A stretch of DNA of 60,000 nucleotides from Zygnema cylindricum (lineage: Eukaryota; Streptophyta; Zygnematophyceae; Zygnematales; Zygnemataceae): assembly GCA_037447655.1 (NCBI GenBank), contig JBBHKE010001410.1, forward strand, positions 64,001 through 124,000. Reading direction: 5' to 3'. A model generated the notes under the pieces. It worked only from the letters and a program-made list of their open reading frames with translations, ran no database searches and was not told the origin of the DNA. The first letter of the stretch is position 1, and every line of letters begins with the position of its first letter. Positions 21,024 through 33,500 of this stretch are shown one piece after another. The position numbers were made by a program, and so were the translations under genes.

Positions 21024-21788
21024 TTATAGTAGCCCATACAATATGCCTATTCTATGTAAAACATACAATATGACCTTAAGACCGCTATTGTATGAGTCGC
21101 AAAATGAAAAAAAAAGTAATAGGGTTGAGTTATACATTCATCGATAGAGAATTAAACGTCATGTCTAAATTTTGAAAAACATTCGGACAGTTTGTTTTTT
21201 GTGAGTTTTGAGGTATTTTTAAATTAAACCGTCAAATTTTGGACGATTGGACGGTCGTTGATCAAAGTAGCGATCTAAGAAGATCACTTGAAAAGCCCAT
21301 CACACAACTTACGATAAGACTATCTGTCATATTAGCATCTGCAATTTTGAATGCCACACTAAATAAAGCCTGAAATTGACCATACAAACAGTATGGGACG
21401 ATAAAAAACTATATTCCACACTGCCAAAAATATTACCAAAACCTACCCGTTGGTGGCTCGAAAAACACTCTGGCGCTTTCTCCTTTTCTGAAAAAACAAT
21501 GAACTCTCCGAAGAAATTTCACGGTAGATATTTTTGTTTCGTTAGCCTGTCCGCGCTTTTTTTTTTCGGGTTTTCTTTCCCGCAAAATGTCATCCTACGA
21601 CGTGTCTGTTTGCTAAAAAATATCGTCCGCCGGCGTGTGTTGTACTATGATCATACGTCAGATTCGTACATACGTACAGAGTGTGCACAACGCACACACA
21701 TACGGTATGCGTACTCTACGTGAGTTTTGTGCCAAGTTTTGTGCGCCTACCAAAGGCTTGCCATTAAAACACCTACTTTTAAACTATG
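21024..21788. mobile_element. hAT-type MITE, copy 2 (left end damaged)
   Basis: Inverted orientation relative to copy 1. The right end CCTACTTTTAAACTATG is intact; the left end has lost about 20 bp (ATAGTAGCCCATACAATATG). Internal sequence matches copy 1 over most of its length. Confidence 0.75.
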
Positions 21789-22170
21789 GTCTGCAACACT
21801 TTTATTTACATGTGGCTACCGCAATTTTGTTACCGTAAACGTTCGTCGTCCGTATGAATTGCTAATTTTATTAATGATGGTCGACGCTCGCAAGCGCGGC
21901 AAAAGTTTAAGCGGTTGAAACAATATTTTAAAAGTCAAAGTTGTCCAACCAAATGACCGTCAAATTTAGGCTCAACGGTACCTTACTTTTACCAATGTGT
22001 ACTTCAAACGTATAATTTTTGACAAAATGACGTAAGTGATTGTGCGTAGCCAAAACAATCACAACCATGATCAATTTCCTAAACATATGTTGTTGCGTAT
22101 TAAGATCATGCATGATGTACGAATGTACCGCAGTCTTAAAACACGGTATCACAAAAGGTATGTGTTAAAA
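21789..22170 (-). repeat. dispersed repeat X, copy 2 (uninterrupted)
   Basis: Reverse-oriented match to 14640-15590 without the 622-bp insert; it gives the empty site at about 21925. Confidence 0.75.
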
Positions 22171-22632
22171 TGTGTATTATTATAGCATAGTTGTTCAAAT
22201 CATGCGATTTTTTCCTTTTTTCCGATTTTTGCTTATAATTCGTGACTTTTGAAAAAATTGCAAAAAAAAGTAGAGTACTTTCTGTCAAGTAAACTGAACG
22301 AAAAATTTACTTAAATGTACGTACTTTGACGAAATGATACGTTGCACTTCTTAGTACTTCACGTCCGATAAACTGAACAAGAAATTTACGGAAAATGTAC
22401 GGAGTTTTACTGAAAATATACGGACTTTTACCAAAAAAACGTTACAGTGTTGCACCATTTGCGCGCGATAAGTTTGAATTTTGTACGATAATCTTCGTCA
22501 TTTTTTTTTGAAAGAAGTCGCCATGAAAACGTATCTTCAAGGAAGCCTCGATTACCGACGCCACGGAAGTGGTTAGTGAAACTACTGTTCAAGGTGTTGT
22601 CGAAGCAGTTACAAACCTCGACATAAGCAACC

Positions 22633-23394
22633 ATGCCTAAAAATCGAGGAGAAGAGTGGGAGCACGTTAAGGCTCCAGATGGTGGGATTATTGTAACCAA
22701 CCGATTATGTGTCTATATTTAGTGTACCTTCGAATATATCGCTCAACCCATTAAGATCAAAAATCATCTCATTGGAAATGTCAAGAGTGGAGGGATTAGA
22801 GCTTGCACAATGTATCTAGCCGAGGTGAAGGAGGAGTTTAGTGCTTCTGAAAACGAAAAATAGACTAATTCCTCTCAGCTAATTCCTCTCAGAAACGTGT
22901 ACACTGCAACATGGATGAACTCACCTACATTTTTCCACCGATAACCAAATCTAGGAAAGGTAGGGAAGAAACAAAATCATGTGCAAAAAAGATGCCAGCG
23001 TGGAAATGGTGGCAACAGTTTGGGTCTGCCACCCCTATCTTGAAGAAGGTAGCAATACACATACGTGGAAATGGTGGTAACAGTTTGGGTCTACCACCCC
23101 TATCTTGAAGAAGGTAGCAATACAAATACTTGCACAGTGCACAGCTGCCAGCTCTTGTGAGCGAAATCGGTCAATATATGACCATATTCACTGTAAGAAA
23201 AGAAATAGGGTAACGGCTAAAGGGGCTAATGATCTATTATGGTTCTTCACTAATCTCATATTGTTAAAGAAGACTAGGGATGTCAACTATGAAGAGAACA
23301 TGATAGCATGCGAAGAAGAGGAAGGGGAGGTAGGAGAAGAGGATTCGGATGAAGACATGATGGACATAAATGTAGGGGAAGAAGGTTTAGAGTA
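22633..23394 (+). pseudogene. hAT transposase remnant (BED finger + C-terminal dimerisation domain)
   Basis: The N-terminal part from ATG 22633 (MPKNRGEEWEHVKAPDGG, then KIKNHLIGNVKSGGIRAC) has the layout of a BED-type zinc finger and is broken by TAG within the finger. The C-terminal part carries WKWWQQFGSATPILKKVAIQ and SSCERNRSIYDHIHCKKRNR, the hAT C-terminal dimerisation signature, followed by NDLLWFFTNLILLKK and an acidic tail. The DDE catalytic core between these domains is missing (only about 100 bp separates them), so no transposase activity is possible. A 65-bp tandem duplication (22999-23063 / 23064-23128) inside the dimerisation domain shifts the frame. Confidence 0.85.
22999..23128. 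repeat. 65-bp tandem duplication inside hAT transposase
   Basis: Two consecutive 65-bp copies beginning CGTGGAAATGGTGG, differing at three or so bases. 65 is not a multiple of three, which explains the frame change at 23105. Confidence 0.97.
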
Positions 23395-23775
23395 AAGATA
23401 GATTAAGGATATATATGTTTTTATTTTTTGGTTCAATGTGAATGTTTATTTTTAAATTATTAACATGTTATGTCATGCCATGCTGAATGTTGAAAAATGT
23501 GATTTGTATTTTATCTCTACTTTGTTTTTTTCCAGTCGTATGCTCTCTGAGAGATAGAGAGAGAAGGCCATGGCTGGCTATCAGATTGTTTAGGAAAGAA
23601 AGAACATATAACTTTGACAATGAAGCTGGTCTTATAGGTTGCCATAATAGCGTGCCTAACATTCGTCTATAACTAGTTGATGTAGAAATTTTGATACACA
23701 CACCAAGAGTGATAATTATTCAAATACAAAGAATGTTTAGCGCTCATTTAACGGAAATGTACAAACTGCGATACA

Positions 23776-23785
23776 NNNNNNNNNN
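23776..23785. other. assembly gap (10 N)
   Basis: Ten unresolved bases inside the non-coding 3' part of the hAT element; true length unknown. Confidence 1.
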
Positions 23786-24190
23786 TGCCTTAACATGCCT
23801 TCTTTTAAGTAATTGCTAAAATTGCTAAAAAAGTTTTCTTCGTGCGAACGATTTAATCGCGACGAATTATACGTAACAAACGCATTGAACCTTTTGAAAA
23901 AATCGTTAAAATCGTTAATGAATTTTCTTCCGTACAATTCCGTACATGTAAAAGAAATTGAGTTTTACATATAACGCAGTTTGTACATTGTCCGTACAGT
24001 TCCCGTCTCTTTTCGTCATAGTCCGTACACTTTTGTTACAATTTCGTACGTTTACCGTTAAATTATCCGTTCAGTTTACCGGACAGAAAGTACATCGCGT
24101 TTTTTTCCGATTTATTCAAAAGTCACGAATTATACGTTTTAATCGGAAAAAAGGAAAAAATCGCGCGATTTGAACAACTATGGTTATGAA

Positions 24191-24648
24191 CATAGTTCAA
24201 AAGTAGGCGTCTCTATTGTAGGTCTTTTGTCGGCGCCTTCATCGTAAGTTGTGCTATGGGCTTTTCATGTGATCTTCTCAAATCGCTACTTTGATCGGCG
24301 ACCGTCCGTTCGTCCGAATCTGACGATAGTCCTATCGTAAGTTGTGTTATGGGCTATTCATGTGATCTTCTTAGATAGCTACTTTGATCAACGACCGTCA
24401 GATCTTCCAAATCTGACGGTTAAAATAAAAAGTCGGTCAAAACTCACAGAAAAATAATTTTTTGTCCTATTTTTTTTTCAAATTTAGACATGACGTTTAA
24501 TTCTCTACCGATCCATGTTCAACTCAACCCTGTTACTATTTTATTTCATTTTGCGGCCAAATACAATATGGGTCTTAAGGGTATATTGTATTTTTTGCGT
24601 CCAATAAGCATATTTTATGGGTGTACTTTAACCTACTTTTGAACTATG
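24191..24648. mobile_element. hAT-type MITE, copy 3 (458 bp)
   Basis: Inverted ends CATAGTTCAAAAGTAGG, 8 bp after the hAT element end. It is shorter than copy 1, and the GTAAGTTGTG(C/T)TATGGGC block is duplicated inside (24245 and 24330). Confidence 0.8.
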
Positions 24649-24908
24649 GGATAAAGCCAATAGCTACGGGTAATTTGACGTAGGGTAGGTACCAGGACCA
24701 AATCCTAGGTTCGTCAAAGCCCTTTTTGGTAAATTTACCAATATCTACTCTTGTCTCCCTAAAAGGCCTTGGCAGCCATGGCGTTAGCTCTCTATCCAAC
24801 CTTAAGTGACTACAACAAGTGTGAGGGCTCGGAGAAGGGAGTTAGAGGCAGACTGTCTTTGTTTTTTTCTATCCTAATATACACCTAGAAAATAATTATA
24901 TTTCAACA
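24649..24908 (-). mobile_element. family A LTR fragment (start of LTR)
   Basis: The first ~260 bp of a family A LTR in minus orientation, from GGATAAAGCC to TTTCAACA, directly followed by the reversed polypurine tract CTCCCCTTATTTTCTAGTC. Its other part was lost where the MITE now lies. Confidence 0.85.
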
Positions 24909-25477
24909 CTCCCCTTATTTTCTAGTCTACTTTTCTTTCAACTCACACTTAATAATACAAAAAAAAAATAAACAGCCCCCCCCTTTTTTTCTTTTCCTTT
25001 CATAAAACTTTAAGAAAATACCCTCGTAATGAAACAGTATATTAGATGAACCAAAATAATAATTGCATCACACATTTTATTTTGCATGCCATTTTTTATA
25101 TATCTGAGCTTTTGGAGCAAGGATTTTATCCACCTCATCCCTTTTTTATCCGAACAAAATCCAAATTCTCGCTTGCAGTTCAAACAACTTGCCCCATCCC
25201 CAACCTGCAACACATACCCAGAGGCTAACCCTTTTACAAGCACCCCTTTATAAATGGCATCACTCCCATTAGTGATGTCAAATCCATTAACCCCCAAATT
25301 TATCCTTAAATCAAGAGTCCCCACTACGTTCCTCATAAAATCTACTTCTTCCATACTCATACATTTATCCATGAAAGTTACCCTATTTTCTGAAAATTCT
25401 GTATTCTCTCCCATGGAATCCTTTTCACTATAACTTTCTATTTTGATTCCCAAAAAATATTTCTCCTCCCCTAAACC
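24909..25477 (-). pseudogene. family A pol-remnant C-terminus
   Basis: The frame 25010-25453 carries the RT remnant (MGIKIESYSE; MRNVVGTLDLRIN) and the RNase H remnant (GFDITNGSDAIYKG, YVLQVGDGASCLNC, MRWIKSLL, MCDAIIIL). Gag is absent. At 25477 it is joined directly to LTR sequence. Confidence 0.85.
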
Positions 25478-25811
25478 GTATTTTTATGAGATATCGCCAC
25501 GTGTCATCCGGAGTGGCGGTGAACAAAAACGCTAAGGCGACCTTTTTGGAATGTCGACTCGTATCACAGACATCGATCCAAGTCGGCTTTTGATGTAAGC
25601 CGTCGAAATAAATGTTCGCAACATTTGTTTCGTGCAAAATTAATATACAACTTTAGCTATGTTCTAACATGCGTTGTAATAATTATATGAAAACGTCTAC
25701 ATGTAACTATTTAAATAAACGTCGTACCCTACATATTTGAGCATATGTCCTAGACTATAGGATAAAGCCAACGGCTACGGGTAATTTGACGTACGGTAGG
25801 TACTAGTACCA
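25478..25811 (-). mobile_element. family A LTR fragment (middle of LTR)
   Basis: Minus-oriented LTR interior (CCACGTGTCATCCGGAGTGG to GGTAGGTAC), joined to internal pol remnant on one side and to the next LTR on the other. Together with 24649-25477 it is a deletion product of one element. Confidence 0.8.
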
Positions 25812-27106
25812 TGAAATTCTATGAGCTCCATTGCCACACAGAATTCGCAGATCAAAAGAAGCTAATCTAGATAGTGTCGACTCCGAGTTTATATAAACCC
25901 AAATGACTGACCCCTTTAAAATCATAACCCCATTACAGCGTCACCCTTGTGAAATAACACTTTGTGTGTGCTCAGTTCCACCACAGAATGCAAAGTTAGA
26001 ATATGTGATTTGGATACAATCACCCACTTTGACTTTCCCTTAGAAATACAGCCACCCAGGCAAACAAAAACTTTGACAAACTACACCTTTGTGTAGCCCG
26101 GACTCCCTTGAGTCCGCAACAAAATGAATCACTGAAAATGGCCAAGTAAATTGATAGTTATAGTTGGCCAAAGTTTGCTTTTTATACAAGATGCTTTCTT
26201 GGAGTGCTACCTACCCAGAATATTCTAAGTCTTAAATCCCTCTCTAAACCCCCTAGTAATGAGGAATGGACCAATCACATTACTGTATAGTAACAGGTAC
26301 CTGTGCACCTTTTGTTCGACCACTGTACGATACGGCTAAAAAGTCAACACATGTGATATCCGAACTAGTTCTTATAATCCCCGGAATTCCTACTTCACGT
26401 GGCGCTAGGTCATGCCACGTCAAAAAAACGGTACCGTACAAGAAAGTACAGGTGCCGGAGTACTTTCTGTACAAATTTTGTACGACAATGCCATAAAGCG
26501 ACATTTGTTACTTTTGGATTTGTTATCTTCCGTTCCGAAGATTCCGTAAACCCGTATGATGTTGCCACATGTCATCTTGAGCGGCGGCGTCCGCAAACTG
26601 CCAAACTGTCCTTCCGCGAAGGCGGCGCTAACCATGACCGTCCGATTTATTTTGACATTTAATACGGACCGTCGAAACAAATGTCCGTAATATTTGTTTC
26701 GTCCGATACTTTAAAGTACAACTGTTTTTATGCCCTATAAACCGTAATCCTGTTAAATGGAAAACCCTACTAGATACTATTTAAATATCTACCAAACCCA
26801 ATATGTCTTAGGACTAATCCTAGACTAAACGGATAAGGCTAACGGCTACGTGTTATTTGACCGACGTTAGGTACCAGGGTCAATTCCTAGATGCGTCAAA
26901 TACTTTTTTGGTAAGTCTACCAAATCTACACCCTGTCTCCATAGAGAGCCTAGGCAGCCATGGCCTAGGCAGCCATGGCTCTAGCTCCCTGTCCAACCTT
27001 CAATGACTACAACAAGTGTGGGGGCTTGGAGAAGTTAGTTAGAGGCAGACCGCCTCTACTCTTTTTCTATACTAAAACAGACCTAGAAAATACATAAATA
27101 TCAACA
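25812..27106 (-). mobile_element. family A 3' LTR (minus element)
   Basis: TGAAATTCTATGAGCTCC to ATATCAACA on plus, 1295 bp; the reversed polypurine tract follows. A short GCCTAGGCAGCCATGG duplication is present at about 26950. Antisense tRNA-like segment at 26821-26897. Confidence 0.9.
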
Positions 27107-29004
27107 CTTCCCTTATTTTCTAGTCTGTTTTCCTCTAAACTCCCACAAAAAAAAAGAAGCACCCCCTCTCCTTTTTTCCTTTTTCTTTTTCTTTTTCCTT
27201 TTTCTTTCATAAAACTTACTCTTCTATTTAAAACAATGCATTAGATGAACCGAAATAATAATTGCATCACACATTTTATTTAGCATCCCACTATTCATAA
27301 ATCCGAGCAAAGATTTTATCCACCTCATCTCTTTTCTATCCACACTAAATCCAATTACCCTCTTGCAATTCAAACAGCCAGCCCCATCTCCAATCTGCAA
27401 CATACAACTAGATGTTAACCCTTTGACAGGCACACCTTCATAAATGCCATCACTCCCTTTAGTGATGTCAAACCCATTACCCCCAAAAATTGAAATTTCC
27501 TCACTTTCTCCCATGGTTGTCTTTCCACTCTTACTTTCTAAATTTATTCCTAATAAATATTTCCAATTCCCTAAACCTTTCATTAGATATTTCTTTTCTC
27601 TCCTATCCTTTAAAACCCCTTCTAGTTTCACTTCTCTCCTTTCCTCGGAATCCGGAGAAGTCTCCCTTTCCAACCGGTTTTCTTTTTCCAAAATATCTAT
27701 AAAATTATCTTCATTATTTTTATTTTTCCCTTTTTCAATAATTGATCCTAGATCCGACTGACTCATTTCTAAGTCATACTTTCTACACTCCTTGACATCC
27801 ACATCATGTCTAACTCCCTCAAGTACCTCCATTTCTTTTACTTCCCTTATACCTCCAAAAGCACACTGTTGTCTTCCTAGAATTTCTCTGTACTTTTCTC
27901 TCTTCTCCATTCTACCGATGTGAAGAAGCTCTAAGATTTCTTCATCCTCTTTCTCCTCTTCCCCTTCTTCCTCCTCATTACATACCAACTTCTAAGTTCT
28001 TCGAAACAAGGACACTCCTCCATATAGTGACCCGGTTACTTACAAGAGAAGCAAACCCCTTTTTTCAAAGCTCCCCTTTCTTTTCCTCTTCCTCTCTTTC
28101 CACCATAGTTTTGATAAGGTTTACCTTTCTCTTTCTTCCTCTCATCATGCTTCCGCTTGTCACCGCCGTTCCTCTCATCATGCTTCCGCCATGCACCACC
28201 AGCTGTTAGTGCATTCACCTTGTCATTTCCCCTACGAAGCTCAAAAGTGCTTTCCCTCACAAGAATCATCCCTATGGTAATGCTCTAAGTCCACGTGGAG
28301 CAATATATTGCCTACATACGGTAAATGATGTCTTCGTACTCATTTGGAAGTTTCATGATTAGTTTGTTAATCTTTCTCACCTCAGATTCTACATAACTTG
28401 CAGTAGCAAGCTCAACATGTAATGCAGCAATATCATTCCAAAACCCTATCCTGCTACCGCTTTTATAAGCATAGGCCATGATTTCTTGTTTTACTAACTG
28501 GTGCCTCTGTATAGTCTCACTCTTATAAATCTGAATTAGTGTTTCCGAAATTTCAGAAGACTTGTTTAGATTTAAAAGAGTGATAGCTGTCGACTTAAAC
28601 ACGTATCAAAGTATGATTTGTTTAGCTATAGTGTTTTTATATTCCCAAACTTTCTTGTCATTTTCTTCAGTTTTTGTTTGAGTTATAACCTCCACAAGTG
28701 GAACCGTAGCCAAGAGCATAGCTCCCCTCACCATTGGTGTCCTTTTATCTTTCTCCCCTTTTCCCCCATCCACGGTAATGATTTTCCCTTCACCTTCTGT
28801 TGCATCCTCACTCTCATTGGTTCTCTGGAAAGCCCAAGATGATTCACCATAGTGAGTTCCTCCAAAGCCCGGTGGCGGACACCTCACTTGTCCCGAAACA
28901 ATTCCCCACAAGTGCTTTTGGAAAAGCAATCACTCCATCGTGAACTTCAATAAGTGAAGTCTGTTCCATCAAACGTAGGCACCCTAGATTGTGGGCCCAT
29001 AACC
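27107..29004 (-). pseudogene. family A Gag-pol-remnant ORF, broken
   Basis: The minus-strand fragments 28929-28606, 28602-28312, 28269-28036 and 27988-27224 cover, in order, the Gag N-terminus (LLFQKHLWGIVSGQVRCPPP), the UBN2-like Gag body, the basic region and zinc knuckle (KKGVCFSCK), the acidic block, and the integrase/RT/RNase H remnants (GLGNWKYLLGINLE, FDITKGSDGIYEG, GDGAGCLNCKR). Frameshifts and stops separate them. The primer-binding site 28991-29004 reads GGTTATGGGCCCAC on minus. Confidence 0.85.
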
Positions 29005-29475
29005 TTTAATTCTATGGGTTCCATTCCCACACAAAATTCGCTGATCCAAAGAAGCTAATCAAGATAGTGCCGAATCTAAGTTTATATAAACCCAAATGAT
29101 TGACCCCTTGACAATCAAAACCCCATTACTGCTTAACCCCTTTGAAATAGGACTTTCTGTGTGCTAAGTTCCACCACAGTATGCAAAGTTAGAATATGAG
29201 TTTTGGATAACATTCCCCACTTTGACTTTCCATTCCAAATGCAGCCACCCTAGCAGAAAAACTCTCTGAACAACTACACCGTTGTGTAGCGTGGACCTTT
29301 TTGAGTCCGCAGCAAAAAAAATCACTAAATTTGGTCAACTGAGTTGATTGTTTTGGCAGCTCAAAGTTAGCCTTTTATACAAGAGTGCTCTTTGGAAAAG
29401 AGGCAGCTACCTACCAAAATATTCTAAGTCCTAAAACCCCTCTCTAAGCCCCCTGTTATTGAGGTACGAACCAAT
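29005..29475 (-). mobile_element. family A 5' LTR, first part (split by copia insertion)
   Basis: Follows the primer-binding site; starts TTTAATTCTATGGGTTCC, so the terminal TG has mutated. It ends in CCAAT at 29471-29475, where the autonomous copia element is inserted. It continues at 35947. Confidence 0.85.
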
Positions 29476-30536
29476 TGCAGAAGTTAATGGTACATCTTTT
29501 AGTATTTTCTAGGTCTAAATAGAAATATAGAAAGAAGCCGAGGCAGTCTACCTCTAACTTCTCTCTCCAAACTCTCAAACTTGTCGCAGTCACTGAGAAA
29601 TTGGAGAGGGAGCTAGAGCCATGGCTACCTAGGCTATCCAGAGGTTTACGGGAAATTTGTATAAGTTAAAGGGTTTATTTTATCTAAAATATATGTGCCG
29701 GCCGCAGGATTTGATCCTTGTACATACCGGCCGGCAGTCAGCAGATAGCCGGTAGCCTTAGCCGTTAAGTCTAGGATTAGTGTTACGTAGTATATAGTTT
29801 GATATTTATTTTAACATGTATGCGTAGGATTAATCATTTAACTGTAATTTATTACGGGATACATAGATCCGGTAATGTGTAAAGTACGGATTACGGTACG
29901 GACTGAAAATCAATACCGCGCATTTATTTCTTAATTGAAACGAATGCCGCGCAAGTATTTATTACGGCTACGATTAAATCCAGATTTAATCGGACGGCCG
30001 GAATTAGCGCCGAGATCACGGAAGAAGATTTCGGCGGTTTGTGACCATCGCCACATCGGATGACACGTGGCGAAATTACATTGGATCGTGGAATCTCCGG
30101 AGATTATGGCACCAAATCCGGATATGACATGTGTCGACATTTAGGCCATGTCGTACAATGTCCGTACCTAAAGTACACCGGCAGCTGTACTTTTGCGTAC
30201 GGAACTGTATTTTGATTGGTTCCAAACATCAGTAGATAGAGTCTGAGAGAGAGATAGGACTTAGAAAAATTAGGAGATAGGATCCTCTCTCCCAGAGAGC
30301 ATCTGTACAAAAGGTCAACTTTGACCCTCCATAACTTACTGCTCAGGGGAGCAAATTCAGAGATTCTTTTTGCTATCGACTCAAGGGAGTCTTGCCTTCA
30401 CAAGGGTGCAAGTGGTCAGGGTTTTTGTTTGCCAGGGTGGCAGTTATTTTTGCTGAAACACAAAGGGGTCAGGATTATCCTAGAGGCTTCTTGGAAGCTG
30501 TCTACTCTGAGGACTTATGGAGGTCTCAGAGTTTCA
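29476..30536 (+). mobile_element. 5' LTR of the copia element
   Basis: TGCAGAAGTTAATGG to GAGTTTCA, 1061 bp. It contains a G-box CACGTG (30064-30069), an antisense tRNA-like segment (29697-29775), the inverted repeat CTCTCTCCCAGAGAG (about 30290) and the hairpin GACTCAAGGGAGTC (about 30380). The ATG at 30517 opens gag inside the LTR. Confidence 0.95.
29697..29775 (-). other. antisense tRNA-like segment in copia 5' LTR
   Basis: The outer 7-bp stem GCCGGCC/GGCCGGC (29697-29703, 29729-29735) encloses a T-arm-like hairpin with loop ATTTGAT (plus strand) and an 8-nt linker TACATACC. On minus, the B-box-like GGATCAAATCC and A-box-like GACTTAACGG are present. In family A the same stem is GACGGAC/GTCCGTC, a two-pair compensatory change. 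Confidence 0.5.
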
Positions 30537-33500
30537 GGTTATGGGCCCACCCTCTAGGGTACCAATCTTTAATGGAACTGGCTTCATATACTGGGAAAGT
30601 ATGATGATAGGAGCTCTATGCGAAAAAAGGTTTTGGGGGATAGTGAGTGGACGGTTGGGGAGTCCATCAAGTCTTGGAATTCCTCCACGGTTTGGAGGAA
30701 CCAGATTCACCAGGAAAGAGGATCCACCTTCAACGGAGGAAACAAAAGAAGGAGAGGTGGTGGACAAAGGAAATGAGAAGGAGACGACCACACCAATAGC
30801 AACTGGTTCAACATTCATGTCACCTATTCCGAGGAACGAGGAGAATGATACTGAAACTTCAGACTTCAACAATATGGCGGCAAAGCACTTCATCCTACGC
30901 CATCTCACTCAAGGACTTGCATGTCCTCATTTGCAGGTAGAAAGGGCATCCGATCTTTGGATGTCTCTCATAGAGATGTACGGAAGTGGTACGATTCAGC
31001 AACAACAGTTGGCTGATCAGAAAGTTAAGGAGTATGTATACAAAGGGGGAAACATGTTGGATTTTTCCAATGAGCTTGCTACACTCTTCATGGAGCTAAA
31101 GAGTGCGGGAAAATATTTTAGTGAAAAAGAAAAGGTTAACTGTTTACTGATGAAGTTACCTGATGAGTTCGTGAACATAGTTTACCGTGTGCAGGACTTG
31201 CCTGACTCAAGGTGGATATGGAACTCAGTGGTAGGGATGATTCTCGTTCAAGAGAATACAATTGAGATCCGAAGGGGAGGAAAGAGTGGCCAAGCCTTGG
31301 CAACAGCGACTAATTGGAGGAACAGGGATTCCCGAAAACCGGTTGGAAACTATGGGGGTAGGGAGCAAAAAAAACAGGCCGACGAGTTCGAACCAAGGGC
31401 TCCCAAATGTTTATGTCATTTTTGTAAGAAACCAGGGCACTATATGGCAGAGTGCACTAAGCTAACCGAGCTTCGGTTAAAGGAGGGGCAGACCGGTGGT
31501 ACCCCGAGAGGAAAGAAAAAGGCCCTTGTGACACAGGTACATGAGGCCGAATTCGAGGACGAGGACGATGAGCTCCTTTTAGATGAGGAGTTAGAGGCAA
31601 AAACCGAGGTCGAAATTCCACGAAGGCAGAAATGTGCTTACGGTGGATTGAAAGGTGGAGCAGGCTGGATCATAGATTCAGGTGCCTCCATGCACATGTT
31701 AAAGGATAGGCACCTGTTCACTAAGATAAGAAAGATTCCCACCGTAGAGATAGAGTACGGGGATGGGAGGATATTCACCACTACTCTTGTAGGATCGGTA
31801 GATCTGAAAGTGTTAGTAGAAGGAAAGACATCCATATTAACATTCTCCGATGTATTATTTATTTCGGAGCTGAACAAAAATCTTATCTCTACATCAGTAT
31901 TAGATGATAAGGGTTTTTTCACTAGCACTAGGGAAGGAGTTTTAACTGCTAGTTTTGAGGAGGATGTATATTTCATTGTTGAGAAAGGTAGCCATGGGAT
32001 GTTTAGGCTGATTTTAAGTAATGAAACGAAGAAACTTTATTATGCTGGTGTTCATGATATTATGATGTGGCATAAGAGGCTTGGGCATGTGAATCTAGAT
32101 AAGTTAAAAGAGATGAAAAAGATGGGAGTGGTGGAAGGGATTCAGTTCAGTGAGAGTGATGATATAAGTGATTGTAGTGGATGTGCTCAAGGTAAAGCAC
32201 ACAGATTACACTTTCCTAAATTAGCCACCTATAAGGGAGAAAAAAAAAATCTAGATCTAGCACACAAATATTTGGGGACCGGCTAAAGTGCCCTCACCGG
32301 AAGGGAAGAGATTTATGATTACTAAAATTGATGATTGGTCTCGGTATTCCCGGGTGTATTTTTTGAAAAACAAGTCAGAAGCTCAGGATTGTTTTAGACA
32401 ATATAAAGCGTGGAGCAAAAAACTCCATGAAACTCCAATCAAGAGAGTAAGGAGTGACAATGGTGGAGAGTATACTTCTAACCAGTTTGAGGATTTTCTA
32501 AGGGAAGATGGGGTCCAACACCAAAAGACAGTTCAAGAAAATCCGGAACAGAATGGGGTAGCTGAAAGATTAAATAGAACACTAAGTGATAGTGCTAGAA
32601 GTATGTTGTCAGATAAAAAGATAGGAAAAAGGTTTTGGGCAGAAGCAATGAACTGTGCTAATTACCTCAAGAATAGAGTTCTTACTTCAGCTATAAAAGA
32701 TCAAACACCTTATGAGAGATGGACAGGCCGGAAACTTGACATATATCACTTAAAGGTTTTTGGCAGTCAAGTGTTCAGTCTAGATACTGATCGGTCCAAT
32801 TGGAAGCTAGATCCTAAAGGAAAACCGGGATACTTATTAGGATATGATGAAGATGTTAAAGGATATAGAGTTTATGATCTAAAAAGGGAAGATATAATCT
32901 TAGTAAAGCATCTAGTAGTTATGGATGAAGGAAAGTCTGTGGATCCCTTCAAATATACGAAGTCAGTAAAAATCAGATTTGAGTCAGAAAATTCCGATGA
33001 CTTTGAGCTTCCTAACTATCCAGGTTTTAGAGAAGATGACATTCTTGCATGAACAAATCAGACAGAAAAAGACTCGGCTGTGGAAACTCCAGTGACAACT
33101 CTACTCGAAGCGGAAGACGTGGTGGAAATTGATTCGGAATCAAGGGATAGGGGAGAAGCCGAGTTTGTTCGAAAGAATCCACGAGAAACATCTATTCCGG
33201 CCTCAAATTTTGAGGGGGGGAGGAGAAGTAGCAAAAGACTGCAATAAAAACAGGTTAATAACAAGGTAACTAAAATATCTCATCAAGATGAACCTCAAAC
33301 TTATGGAGAGGCGATGACTTGTCCAGAAAGAAACCGGTGGAAGACAGCCATCAATGAGGAGATGGCTTCAATCATGGCAGCCGATACTTGAGAGCTGGTG
33401 GATTGTCCACCTAACCAAAAACCAATCGGTTGTAAGTGGGTTTTCAAATTAAAACTGAACCCAGATAACACAATCGAGCGCTACAAGGCCAGATTAGTGG

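Larger units (their letters stand above)
22186..24182 (+). mobile_element. internally deleted hAT transposon
   Basis: Long inverted ends start CATAGTTGTTCAAATC and continue GCGATTTTTTCCTTTTTTCC for more than 80 bp; subterminal sequence is also similar on both sides (TACGGA/GTACG-rich). It carries a transposase remnant with BED finger and hAT dimerisation domain. The flanks TATTATAG and GTTATGAA do not match, so ends or flanks have changed. It contains a 10-N gap. Confidence 0.8.

Noticed and set aside
32262-32290. Programmed frameshift between Gag-pre-integrase and integrase
   Set aside because: The position is inside pol, not at the gag-pol border, and a small deletion explains it; copia elements normally use one frame here.
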